Source of the DNA: Halonotius sp046719765
GTDB taxonomy: Archaea > Halobacteriota > Halobacteria > Halobacteriales > Haloferacaceae
NCBI RefSeq assembly: GCF_046719765.1
Contig: NZ_JABEBY010000009.1
Location: forward strand, 1-64,000
Reading direction: 5' to 3'
DNA: 64,000 nucleotides
Part shown: one piece after another, positions 51,303-59,428 of the stretch
Position numbering within the stretch: position 1 is the stretch's first letter
How the letters are laid out: each line of letters opens with the position of its first letter
Notes under the pieces: generated by a model
Databases searched by the model: none
Told to the model about the DNA's origin: nothing
Seen by the model: only the letters and a program-made list of their open reading frames with translations
Translations under genes and position numbers: made by a program

Positions 51303-51308
51303 CTTAAC
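51303..51308 (+). promoter_or_regulatory. TATA box of the PhoU/TrkA_C gene
   Basis: The sequence cttaac lies about 25-30 bases before ATG 51333. Confidence 0.5.
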
Positions 51309-51332
51309 CCGATTCCAAGGGAGAGATAGCGC

Positions 51333-52550
51333 ATGGAACCACTCGAAGCCGAGGGGCTCCAGGAGTCAGTCTCCTACGAGCCGGTCAGCGTCAAGGAGCT
51401 GCTCGTCGAGATGAAAGACACCTCCGAGCTCCTCATCGATCTGGCCTACTCGGCGGTGCTCCATCAGAGCGACCAGATCGCCCACGAGGTGCTGGAGCTC
51501 GAAGCGAAGATGCAGGTGCTGCAGGTGCGCGCCCGGATGAGCCTCATGCTGGCGGCCCGCAGCCCCGACGAGGCCGAGGCCCTCGCGCCCGTGTTGGGCG
51601 TCGTCGAGGCCGCCGACACGATCGCGGATGCGGCCGGCGATATCGCCAAGATCGTCATCGAGGAGATCGGCCTCCCGCCGTCGATGCGGGGCGCGCTCTC
51701 GACGGCCGTCGAGCTGTTGGTTCGAGGAACAGTCGCCGACGACTCGCCGTACGCCGGTCAGACCCTCCAAGAGATCGATCTCGAATCCGAGACCGGGATC
51801 CGCGTGATCGCGGTTCGCCGCGGCGACGAGTGGATCCGCAACCCCGGCCCGGACACAACGATCGAAGCCGGCGACGTGACGCTGCTCCGGGGGCCCGAGG
51901 CGGCGATCGGCGAGGTCTACGGGCGGTTGACCGGTGATGACTACGAGCCCGAGCCAGCCCCCGAGCCGGCGATGGCGGATCTCGAACGCGCCGTCGACTC
52001 CATCGTGTTGATGAAGAACCTCTCGGAGCTAGCGGTCGATATCGCCTACGGCGCGATCCTCTTCGACAACGAGGCGTTGGCCACGGAGGTCGCCAACCTC
52101 GAAGTCGAGGTCGACGCCCTCCAGTCGCGGTTCGAGGCCTGGGTGTTGCAGGCCGCCGCCGAGGCCGACGACCCGGTCGCCCTGCGCGGGCTGATCCATC
52201 TCGGCATCAGCACCGAGGTCATCAGCGACGCCGCTGTCTCGATCAGCGAGGGCGTGTTGCGCAACATCGGCGTCCACCCGGTCGTCGAACTCGCGGTACA
52301 GGAAAGCGACGAACTCATCGCCCGCGTCGAGATCGACGCGGACAGTGAGCTTGCGGGCACCGAGATCGTCGACGGTGTGCCGGCCGTCGATGTCTCAACG
52401 AGCGTCATTGCGATCCGTCGCCCGGAAGACGGGTGGCTCGTCGGGCCGGATATGGACACGACGCTGCGAGCCGGCGATGTGTTGATCACGAAAGGCACCC
52501 GCACCTCGGCGGCGGAGTTCGAATCGTTGGCAACGGCGTCGCCCGATTAG
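51333..52550 (+). CDS. Tandem PhoU-like / TrkA_C protein
   Basis: The 405-residue protein has two copies of the same module. Each holds a PhoU-like helix bundle (copy 1 about 25-115; copy 2 about 220-310) and a TrkA_C domain that ends with GDVTLLRGP (about 185) or GDVLITKGT (about 390). No membrane helix, so it is a soluble regulator of a K+ channel or Trk-type transporter. The 4 bases at its end overlap the convergent GTPase gene. Confidence 0.9.
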   Translation: MEPLEAEGLQESVSYEPVSVKELLVEMKDTSELLIDLAYSAVLHQSDQIAHEVLELEAKMQVLQVRARMSLMLAARSPDEAEALAPVLGVVEAADTIADAAGDIAKIVIEEIGLPPSMRGALSTAVELLVRGTVADDSPYAGQTLQEIDLESETGIRVIAVRRGDEWIRNPGPDTTIEAGDVTLLRGPEAAIGEVYGRLTGDDYEPEPAPEPAMADLERAVDSIVLMKNLSELAVDIAYGAILFDNEALATEVANLEVEVDALQSRFEAWVLQAAAEADDPVALRGLIHLGISTEVISDAAVSISEGVLRNIGVHPVVELAVQESDELIARVEIDADSELAGTEIVDGVPAVDVSTSVIAIRRPEDGWLVGPDMDTTLRAGDVLITKGTRTSAAEFESLATASPD

Positions 52551-54178
52551 TCGTCAGCCGGCGTCGATGGCTCGCTGGCGTTGGTCGACACCACCGTTCC
52601 GACACCCTTGCTCGCGCCCTCCCGGAACACGAACCGCTGGCCTTCCTCGATGAAGTAGGGTCGGAACTTGAACTCGATTTCTGTTGTCCCGGTGTCGCCG
52701 GGCAGGAGTTTGCCGTTTTCGGGCGCAAAGATCGCCGTCTCGCTGAGCGTTTCGAGATGGACAACCGGCTCGTACCCCTCCCGGATTCGGGTTGGGTGGT
52801 TGAGCACCATCACCTCAGCCTCGAACGAACGGGTCGCTCTGGGCTCGGCGTGTCTCGGCAACAACGCCATGCCGCGTTCGATCTCGGCTTCGTCGACACC
52901 TTTCAGCGCGATGCCGACGATCCGGCCGGCTTTGGCGGCGTCGACGCGGTGGTAATGCATTTCGATCGAGCGGACTTCGACCTCGCGGAACTCCCCGTCG
53001 GCCATCGGGCCGAGCAGGAGTTCGTCGCCGGCCTCAACATGACCGGAGTTGATCGTCCCCGAGGCGACCGCGCCGACGCCGGTAACGCTGTAGGTGCGGT
53101 CGATATACATCCGGAACTCGCCGTGATCGTCGCTGGCGCGCTTCGGGAGTTGATCAAAGAGGCGGTCGAGGTCGTCCATCCCGTCGCCGCGAACCGCGCT
53201 CGTCCGGATGATCGGGACGACCGTCTCGCTGAGCTCCTCGGCAGCGGTCTCGATACTGTAGCGATCGGTTCGAAGCGGGCTGCGCTGGACATCCCGGAGC
53301 ATCGATTCAACCTCCTTTTCGACCTCGGCGACGCGCTCCTCGCTGACGGCGTCGACCTTCGTGATCGTCACAATCGTCGGCAGGTCGGTTGCCAGCAGGA
53401 TGCCGAGATGTTCGCGGGTCGTTTTTGTCGGGCCATCATCGGCGGCGACCGCCAGCAAGCCATAATCGAGTTTCTGCCCCACAAGGCCGCGGATCGTCGT
53501 TCGGAGCCACGGCTCATGGCCGACGGTGTCGACGAAGGAGACGAGGCGGTTGGACTCTTCGACCACGCGTGCGCGATCACTTTTCCGGTGCGGGTTGTCC
53601 ATGTGGATCGGCTCGCCGGCCTCGTCGAAGCCATACACCGCATACGAGAGATCCGCTGAGAGACCGCGTTCGACCTCGTGGGGCTGCACGTCGAGAAAGC
53701 CCCGGGTCGCGCCGTTGCCGTCGTCGGCCTCGCCGGTGACCAGCGAGCCGACGAGTGTCGATTTCCCGTGGTCAACGTGGCCAGCAGTGCCGATGACGAT
53801 ATGGCCGTCGTCGGCCTCTAACATCGCCCCCTCGCGGATCGTTGCCATGCCGACGAGGCCGCTGTCACCGGCAGCCCACGTCTCCACGTCGTCGATGTGG
53901 GCATCGGCCTCCTCAGCGAGCAAGGAGAGGACGTCCATCGTTTCCGAGAAGGCGTCCTGTGAGATGCCGGCGATCCCGCCGTCGTCGGTGACGCCGACGA
54001 CGTAGGTCGCTTCGCCGTCGCCGGAAAGGACGCGATGCCGGAGTTGGGCGACGAGACTTTCCTTTCGGCCGTCTTCGAGATGGAGGCTGCGAGTAAGACG
54101 TTCCTTGAACTCGATGTGACCGCCTTCCTCTTCGCCGTGCGCTAGGGCCTGCTCTAAGGCGGCCCGATCCGCGCTCAT
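52547..54178 (-). CDS. GTPBP1-family GTPase
   Basis: The 543-residue protein is close to elongation-factor GTPases. P-loop GTAGHVDHGKST (about 130), switch II DTVGHEPWLR (about 217), NKXD-like TITKVD (about 272). C-terminal EF-Tu-type barrels have VTGVGAVASGTINSGHVEAG. The N-terminal 120 residues are a family-specific region. Possible role in mRNA turnover or ribosome rescue. Confidence 0.93.
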   Translation of the reverse strand: MSADRAALEQALAHGEEEGGHIEFKERLTRSLHLEDGRKESLVAQLRHRVLSGDGEATYVVGVTDDGGIAGISQDAFSETMDVLSLLAEEADAHIDDVETWAAGDSGLVGMATIREGAMLEADDGHIVIGTAGHVDHGKSTLVGSLVTGEADDGNGATRGFLDVQPHEVERGLSADLSYAVYGFDEAGEPIHMDNPHRKSDRARVVEESNRLVSFVDTVGHEPWLRTTIRGLVGQKLDYGLLAVAADDGPTKTTREHLGILLATDLPTIVTITKVDAVSEERVAEVEKEVESMLRDVQRSPLRTDRYSIETAAEELSETVVPIIRTSAVRGDGMDDLDRLFDQLPKRASDDHGEFRMYIDRTYSVTGVGAVASGTINSGHVEAGDELLLGPMADGEFREVEVRSIEMHYHRVDAAKAGRIVGIALKGVDEAEIERGMALLPRHAEPRATRSFEAEVMVLNHPTRIREGYEPVVHLETLSETAIFAPENGKLLPGDTGTTEIEFKFRPYFIEEGQRFVFREGASKGVGTVVSTNASEPSTPADD

Positions 54179-54200
54179 AGGGAGGCGTTAGCAAGGGGCG

Positions 54201-54210
54201 GTAAAAACGC
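54201..54210 (-). promoter_or_regulatory. TATA box of the GTPBP1-like gene
   Basis: The minus strand gcgtttttac lies about 23-32 bases before ATG 54178. A tgaca-n5-tgtca inverted repeat sits just upstream at 54222-54236. Confidence 0.5.
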
Positions 54211-54286
54211 TTTCCGTGGTGTGACAATACATGTCATAAGAGGGTTCTGTACTGATCAGCGGTATGAAAAACGCCGCACACCTACC

Positions 54287-54814
54287 CTATTCGCCAAGCG
54301 TCTCGTAGGCGTTTTTCACCGATTTGAACTCGTCTTCGTCGCCTTCAGGAGCATCAGGGTGGGCGGTTTTGACCTTCTCGCGGTAGGCGGATTTTACCGT
54401 CTCGGCGTCGGCACCGGTGTCGACATCGAGGATGTCAGCGGCCGCCGACTTCGAGAGCCCAGTTTGCTGGCCGACGCTTCCACCGCCGCGAGCGCGTTGT
54501 CGACGGCGGCGGCCTTGCCCGCGTGTTTGCCGGCGGTTTGCACGCTCGCGGGTGAAGCGACCCTCAAATGGGCCGGCATCGAACCCGCCCGGGCCGCCAC
54601 CGCCGCGGGTCGATCGGGCGTAGCCAGCCGGATCGGCACGGATGCGTTCAGCGAGCTTCCCGCTGGCCTGATACCACAGGAGATAGGCCGCGCCGCCGAA
54701 GGGTGCGGCGACAAGGAGGAAAAACGGGGAGACGACGACCCCGGCGATCAGCATGAGCGCGGTGATCCCGATAAACACCGCCGCGATCCCCATGAGCAGG
54801 CCGTCTCGGTTCAC
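54287..54814 (-). CDS. Membrane-anchored J-domain protein
   Basis: The 175-residue protein begins with two hydrophobic segments (LLMGIAAVFIGITALMLI and FFLLVAAPFGGAAYLLW). A basic Arg/Gly-rich linker (70-115) leads to the J domain (AADILDVDTGADAETVKSAY, HPD in TAHPDAPEG). The C-terminus ends at the J domain. It would recruit Hsp70/DnaK to the membrane. Confidence 0.92.
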   Translation of the reverse strand: MNRDGLLMGIAAVFIGITALMLIAGVVVSPFFLLVAAPFGGAAYLLWYQASGKLAERIRADPAGYARSTRGGGGPGGFDAGPFEGRFTRERANRRQTRGQGRRRRQRARGGGSVGQQTGLSKSAAADILDVDTGADAETVKSAYREKVKTAHPDAPEGDEDEFKSVKNAYETLGE

Positions 54815-54889
54815 ACCCGGCGTTGGGGTTCCACCGGTGAAAATCTCTCGGCCGGACGACGCGATCGGATCCAGCGAGGACAGTGATAC

Positions 54890-55705
54890 TCAGTCGTCGC
54901 TGCGGTGCTGATTGAGTCGTTGTTTGAGCTGTTTGGCTGACTGACCCGCAGCAGCGGCGAAGTCCTCGCCCGTGTCCTCGCCAGCGAAAATGATCCCCCG
55001 CGAGGAGTTGACAAGGCCGACACCGTCCTCGCGGAGGCCATGTTCGACGGCGGCTTCGGCGTCGCCACCCTGCGCGCCGACGCCGGGGACGAGGAAGGGC
55101 AGGGAGGGCACCTGCTCGCGGATCGCTTTGAGTTCGTCGGGGCCGGTCGCACCGACGACGAGGCCGATGTTGTTGTGCTCGTTCCACGCGACGGCGCGGT
55201 CGGCGACGCGCTCGTAGAGCGTCCCACCCGAATCGAGTTCGAGATCCTGGAAGTCCGTGCGGCCGGGGTTCGAGGTGCGACAAAGGATGAAAACACCCTT
55301 CTCGGCGCGATCTAAGAACGGCTGCAACGAATCGTGGCCCATGTAGGGGTTGACGGTGATCGCGTCCACGTCGTTGAGAATGTCAGCGTACTTCCGGGTC
55401 GTGTTGCCGATATCGGCGCGTTTGGCGTCCAGCAGGACGGGCACGTCCTTTCCGTGAGCGTAGGCGATCGTTTCCCGGAGGGCGCGCCAGCCGTCGGCCG
55501 ATTCGTAGAAGGCGGCGTTCGGCTTGTAGCAGGCCGCATGCTCGTGGGTGGCGTCGATGATCCGGCGGTTGAACGCCCACTGCGGGAGGTCGTGCTCCTG
55601 TAGGTGCTCAGGAAGTCGATCCAGTTGGGAGTCAAGGCCGACCGAAACGACGCTGTCGATGGCGGCGATGCGGTCGGCGAGGCGATCGAAGAAGGCGGTG
55701 GCCAT
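54890..55705 (-). CDS. pyrF: Orotidine 5'-phosphate decarboxylase
   Basis: The 271-residue group 2 OMP decarboxylase makes UMP. LLDAKRADIGNTTRKYA (catalytic D-x-K-x-x-D, about 92-97) and FLVPGVGAQGGD are present. Start MATAFFDRLADR is preferred over the earlier M. Carbamoyl phosphate for this pathway comes from CarA at 26058. Confidence 0.96.
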   Translation of the reverse strand: MATAFFDRLADRIAAIDSVVSVGLDSQLDRLPEHLQEHDLPQWAFNRRIIDATHEHAACYKPNAAFYESADGWRALRETIAYAHGKDVPVLLDAKRADIGNTTRKYADILNDVDAITVNPYMGHDSLQPFLDRAEKGVFILCRTSNPGRTDFQDLELDSGGTLYERVADRAVAWNEHNNIGLVVGATGPDELKAIREQVPSLPFLVPGVGAQGGDAEAAVEHGLREDGVGLVNSSRGIIFAGEDTGEDFAAAAGQSAKQLKQRLNQHRSDD

Positions 55706-55766
55706 TTGCCGAAGGGTCGCAGGCAACCCTCAAGCGTCTTTCGTGTCGTCCGATACTCGCAGGCGT

Positions 55767-56168
55767 TTAGCGATGGCTCTCGCGAGGGACGACCGCCATC
55801 GGGCGATCAGAGTGCAGCAACACTTGCTCGCTGACACTGCCGATCGCGGCCTTGTTCGTCTCGGTCGGTTTCCGAACGCCGAGAACGATCTCGTCGGCAT
55901 CGACCGCCTCGGAAAACGAGCAGATATCTTCGGCGGGGACGTTGCCGCGGCTGAACTGCTCGGTCTCGACAGTTGTCACCGCCGCCAGCCGCGAGGCGAC
56001 GGCGTTGAGCGCGTCCTTCCCGTCGCGGATCGCCTCGGGATCGGCGTCCTCGTCGTGGATGGAGTTGATCGCATAGACGGTATCGGCCTCATCGATGCGG
56101 TCGAAGAGATAGTCACAGAGGGCCGCACTCGTATGCACCGAATCGGTCGCAACGACGAACGTTGTCAT
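55767..56168 (-). CDS. Universal stress protein family
   Basis: The 133-residue UspA-fold protein has TTFVVATDSVHTSAALCDYL and ADEIVLGVRKPTETNKAAIG then QVLLHSDRPMAVVP. The ATP-binding G-x2-G-x9-G form is incomplete (GVRKPTETNKAAIGS). The upstream extension is not supported. Confidence 0.9.
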   Translation of the reverse strand: MTTFVVATDSVHTSAALCDYLFDRIDEADTVYAINSIHDEDADPEAIRDGKDALNAVASRLAAVTTVETEQFSRGNVPAEDICSFSEAVDADEIVLGVRKPTETNKAAIGSVSEQVLLHSDRPMAVVPRESHR

Positions 56169-56269
56169 GGCTGTCCGGATGTCGCTGGGCGGGTAAACGC
56201 TTACTGACGACGTGGCCGCCGAACACCGGAGACCGGTGCCGTTTAGCGGCCACCGAGCGAGAGTCCGGT

Positions 56270-56818
56270 ATGACCGACGATCCCCTCCGCTGGGAGACGC
56301 TCGATACCGACATCGACTACACCTGTCCCGGCTTCGACGTGCGGCGCGACGACGTTCGACTGCCTGATGGCACCGAAACCGACTACCACTACGTCGACGA
56401 GTCACCCGCCGTCGTCGTCCTTCCGCTGACCCCCGACGGCGATGTCGTCGTGATTGAGGAGTGGCGGCAGGCGGTCGACCGTGTCAACCGCGGACTGCCT
56501 GCTGGCTCAATGGAAGGCGACGAGGAGCCAACCGACGCGGCCCACCGCGAACTCCGCGAGGAAACCGGCTACGAAGCCGATCGAATCGAACACCTGTTGA
56601 CGGCCGAGCCATCAAATGGGATCGCCAACTCAGTGCATCACCACTTCGTTGCCTCCGACTGCGAGCCGACAGCCGAGCAGGAACTTGACGATAACGAATC
56701 AATCCGCGTCGACACGGTTGATTACGACGACTATCTCGACAGCGTTGTCGACGACGAACTGAACGATGGGCGGTCGGCACTGACGCTGTTGCAGTACGAG
56801 TTCACGCAGCGTGACTAA
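56270..56818 (+). CDS. NUDIX hydrolase, ADP-ribose pyrophosphatase-like
   Basis: The 182-residue protein has a perfect NUDIX box from G75-region GSMEGDEEPTDAAHRELREE then TGY (G-x5-E-x7-REL-REE-x-G). The N-terminus DYTCPGFDVRRDDVRLPDG and VVVIEEWRQAVDR are ADPR-pyrophosphatase like. Start ATG 56270 follows a gtttagc TATA-like box. Stop is inside the cassette B inverted repeat. Confidence 0.9.
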   Translation: MTDDPLRWETLDTDIDYTCPGFDVRRDDVRLPDGTETDYHYVDESPAVVVLPLTPDGDVVVIEEWRQAVDRVNRGLPAGSMEGDEEPTDAAHRELREETGYEADRIEHLLTAEPSNGIANSVHHHFVASDCEPTAEQELDDNESIRVDTVDYDDYLDSVVDDELNDGRSALTLLQYEFTQRD

Positions 56819-56852
56819 CGGAATAAAAATTTGAACAAAGTTTTATTCCGTT
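56817..56852 (+). promoter_or_regulatory. Inverted repeat over the cassette B promoter
   Basis: Perfect 12-base arms aacggaataaaa (56817-56828) and ttttattccgtt (56841-56852) enclose a 12-base loop. The right arm contains the ttttat TATA-like box, 25-30 bases before ATG 56871. An operator for the cassette regulator is likely; it could also be a NUDIX-gene terminator. Confidence 0.75.
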
Positions 56853-56870
56853 TCAGCTACGATCTTCTGT

Positions 56871-57434
56871 ATGAAAGAGCCGAGTGCGTCGGTGACCGCC
56901 GACAGCGGCGAGCCAGCCCCGGCGTTCGACGCGTTGACGCCGATAGACGAACTGACGCGTGGTGAGCGAACCCGTGACGACTTCTTCGACGCCGTGATCG
57001 GCCTGGATTCGCCAGCGACGGCCAGCGAGGTCGCCGAGCGTGCCGGCCACGGCGTCGACGCCGCCCGGGAGTATCTAACGTGGTTCGAGCGGCTCGGCGT
57101 CGTGACGAAAGTCACCGAGTCGCCGGCGACCTACGAGCGCAACGCGGCGTATCTGGAGTGGCGGCGCGTCCAACGCCTGCAACGGGAGTATACGACCGAC
57201 GAACTGCTCGCCCAACTCCAAACTGCGACCGAGACCGCCGAGGAGTACGCCGCCGAGTTCGACGCGGACGCACCCGACACGGTATCGATTGCGGGCTACG
57301 CGGCTGATACCGACCAGTCAATCGAGGCAGTCTGGGAAACACTTTCGGCGTGGAAGACGGCCCGCCGCCGGATCAACCTCCTCGAACAGGCGATCACGGC
57401 TGCCGACGCGGCGGCACAACAGTCCGCGGTATGA
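56871..57434 (+). CDS. Winged-helix regulator / candidate antitoxin, first gene of cassette B
   Basis: The 187-residue protein has about 35-90 as winged-helix (RTRDDFFDAVIGLDSPATAS, EVAERAGHGVDAAREYLTWF), GVVTKVTESPATY, then a long helical half with EFDADAP and AWKTARRRINLLEQAI. It shares length, plan and these landmarks with 24802-25365. DUF7342-like from memory. It ends in an ATGA overlap with the TumE-like gene. Confidence 0.8.
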   Translation: MKEPSASVTADSGEPAPAFDALTPIDELTRGERTRDDFFDAVIGLDSPATASEVAERAGHGVDAAREYLTWFERLGVVTKVTESPATYERNAAYLEWRRVQRLQREYTTDELLAQLQTATETAEEYAAEFDADAPDTVSIAGYAADTDQSIEAVWETLSAWKTARRRINLLEQAITAADAAAQQSAV

Positions 57435-57886
57435 CCGGCGGCGACCCCAACGAAAGCGGAACACCATCGCCCGATGAGAGCGGCGCGGCGATCGATTTCG
57501 ACCGGCTCGACAGGCTCGCCGACCGCCTTACCGGCGACAGCCGGTTTACCCGCGTTGTCGCCGAGCCGACTGTCGCCCCGGAGCAACTCCGCTGTGTCTA
57601 CGCCAAGGAGCTGTATCCCCCTGAGATCAAGTCGGCACGCGTCGAATTCGTGTGGTTCGAAAACGGCGATTTCTCCGTTCATTACCACGAACGCCACCGA
57701 ACCGGCTCATTCGATCACCGCTGGGATTGTCACCCCTCAAGCCACAACACGCGCGATCACGTCCATCCGGGGCCGGACGCGCCGACGCCGGGACAGGACG
57801 CCACCCATCCGCAGGACTGGCGCGACGTGCTGTCGATGGTACTTACCGAAATCGAACAGCGACAGCACGGGTTTTGGCGCGAGTAG
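57431..57886 (+). CDS. TumE-like His/Asp-rich protein, second gene of cassette B
   Basis: The 151-residue protein has SARVEFVWFENGDFSVHYHE (68-87), SFDHRWDCHPSSHNTRDHVH (93-112) and a DWRDVLSMVLTEIEQR helix (129-144). A strand, RWD, H-rich loop, helix order resembles TumE toxins (DUF6516) closely. The start at ATG 57431 is coupled to the regulator stop. Weak but orderly likeness to 24356-24802 shows both belong to one group. Toxin role is inferred. Confidence 0.8.
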   Translation: MTGGDPNESGTPSPDESGAAIDFDRLDRLADRLTGDSRFTRVVAEPTVAPEQLRCVYAKELYPPEIKSARVEFVWFENGDFSVHYHERHRTGSFDHRWDCHPSSHNTRDHVHPGPDAPTPGQDATHPQDWRDVLSMVLTEIEQRQHGFWRE

Positions 57887-57937
57887 CCGACTCGCCGAAC
57901 GCAATCCTTACCGCCCAGCCCGCGGTAGCCGCGAGCA

Positions 57938-59428
57938 ATGCGCGACCACTTCGAGATCCGGGACGCCGACGCCGCTGGGCGGATCGGCCGACTGGAGGTT
58001 CCACGGGCCGGCCGAACGATCGAGACGCCCGCGCTCATGCCGGTGATCAACCCCAACCGGCTCACGATCGAGCCCGCCCGCCTCGAAGCCGAGTTCGGCG
58101 TCGAGATCCTGATCACGAACTCCTACATCATCCGCGAAACCGAGGCACTCCGCGAGCAGGCACTCGACAAAGGCCTCCACGAGATGCTGAACTTCGACGG
58201 CGCGATCATGACCGATTCGGGTTCCTTCCAGCTCTCCGAATACAGCGACGTTGAGGTGACAACCGAGGAGATCATCGAGTTCCAACACGCCATCGGCTCC
58301 GATATCGGCACGCCGGTCGACATCCCGACACCGCCGGATGTGAGCCGCGAGCAGGCCGAATCGGAGTTGGCGACGACCCAGCAGGCCCTCGCCGACGCCG
58401 AAGCCATCGATGTCGGCGAGATGCTGCTGAACGCGCCGGTGCAGGGCTCGACGTACCCTGATCTCCGTGAGGACGCCGCCGCCCACGCGGCCGCGACCGA
58501 TCTCGACGTGTTCCCGGTCGGCGCGGTCGTCCCGCTGATGAACAGCTACCGGTACGACGATATGGTCGAGGCCGTTGCCGCCGCAAAGCGCGGTCTCGGC
58601 GCGGATTGCCCGGTGCATCTCTTCGGCGCGGGCCACCCAATGATGCTCGCTTTAGCCGTCGCGCTTGGCTGTGACCTCTTCGATTCAGCCGCTTACGCGC
58701 TGTACGCCCGCGCTGGGCGGTATCTGACGGTCGCCGGTACCCAGCAGCTCGATGAGCTCGACTACTTCCCCTGCTCGTGTCCGATCTGCAGCGAGCGAAC
58801 GCCCGCCGAGCTCCGAGCGGAGGACGACGACACCCAAACACGACTGCTCGCCGAGCACAATCTCCATGTGACCTTCGAGGAGCTCCGCCGGATCAAGCAG
58901 GCGATCCGGAGCGGCAATCTCCTCGAATTGGTCGACCGCCGCGCCCGCGGCCATCCGGCGATGTACGACGGCTACCGCGCGCTGTTGGATCACGCCGACC
59001 AGCTCGAAGCCGAAGATCCGGTCTCGAAGGGGACGTTCTTCCACACCTCCGCCGAAAGCGCACGCCGACCCGAGGTGCTGCGCCACCACGAGCGACTCGA
59101 CCGGCTTGCGGTTCCCGAGACGCTGCTGCTGACTGAGGGTGGCGCGCCAGACGACGACACCTATGACGCAGCGTGGCGCGTTGTCCCGCCGTTCGGCCCC
59201 TTCCCGCGGGAACTCTCTGACAGCTACCCATTTACCGCAGCCGTCCCCGACAGACCCGACCGCGCAGGGCAAGTGGCCGCGGCCGACGGCGTTCGGGCGC
59301 TCGTCGAGGCCAACCCTGACACCGCGTTTACACTCGCTGTCGACGACTGGCACGCCGACGCGCTTGCTCGGGTGCCGGAGCGGGTGGAAGTGGAGTCGCT
59401 GTCGACAATCCACGACGGCGAGGATTAG
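57938..59428 (+). CDS. tgtA: tRNA-guanine(15) transglycosylase, archaeosine pathway
   Basis: The 496-residue enzyme swaps G15 of the D-loop for preQ0. MTDSGSFQL (about 91, catalytic Asp) and GAVVPLMNSYRYDDMVEA, plus second Asp in ALGCDLFDSAAYAL, are the TGT barrel. Zinc ligands CSCPIC are at about 280. The C-terminal domains are shorter than the fully fused PUA form. ArcS for the next step is at 61940. Confidence 0.96.
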   Translation: MRDHFEIRDADAAGRIGRLEVPRAGRTIETPALMPVINPNRLTIEPARLEAEFGVEILITNSYIIRETEALREQALDKGLHEMLNFDGAIMTDSGSFQLSEYSDVEVTTEEIIEFQHAIGSDIGTPVDIPTPPDVSREQAESELATTQQALADAEAIDVGEMLLNAPVQGSTYPDLREDAAAHAAATDLDVFPVGAVVPLMNSYRYDDMVEAVAAAKRGLGADCPVHLFGAGHPMMLALAVALGCDLFDSAAYALYARAGRYLTVAGTQQLDELDYFPCSCPICSERTPAELRAEDDDTQTRLLAEHNLHVTFEELRRIKQAIRSGNLLELVDRRARGHPAMYDGYRALLDHADQLEAEDPVSKGTFFHTSAESARRPEVLRHHERLDRLAVPETLLLTEGGAPDDDTYDAAWRVVPPFGPFPRELSDSYPFTAAVPDRPDRAGQVAAADGVRALVEANPDTAFTLAVDDWHADALARVPERVEVESLSTIHDGED

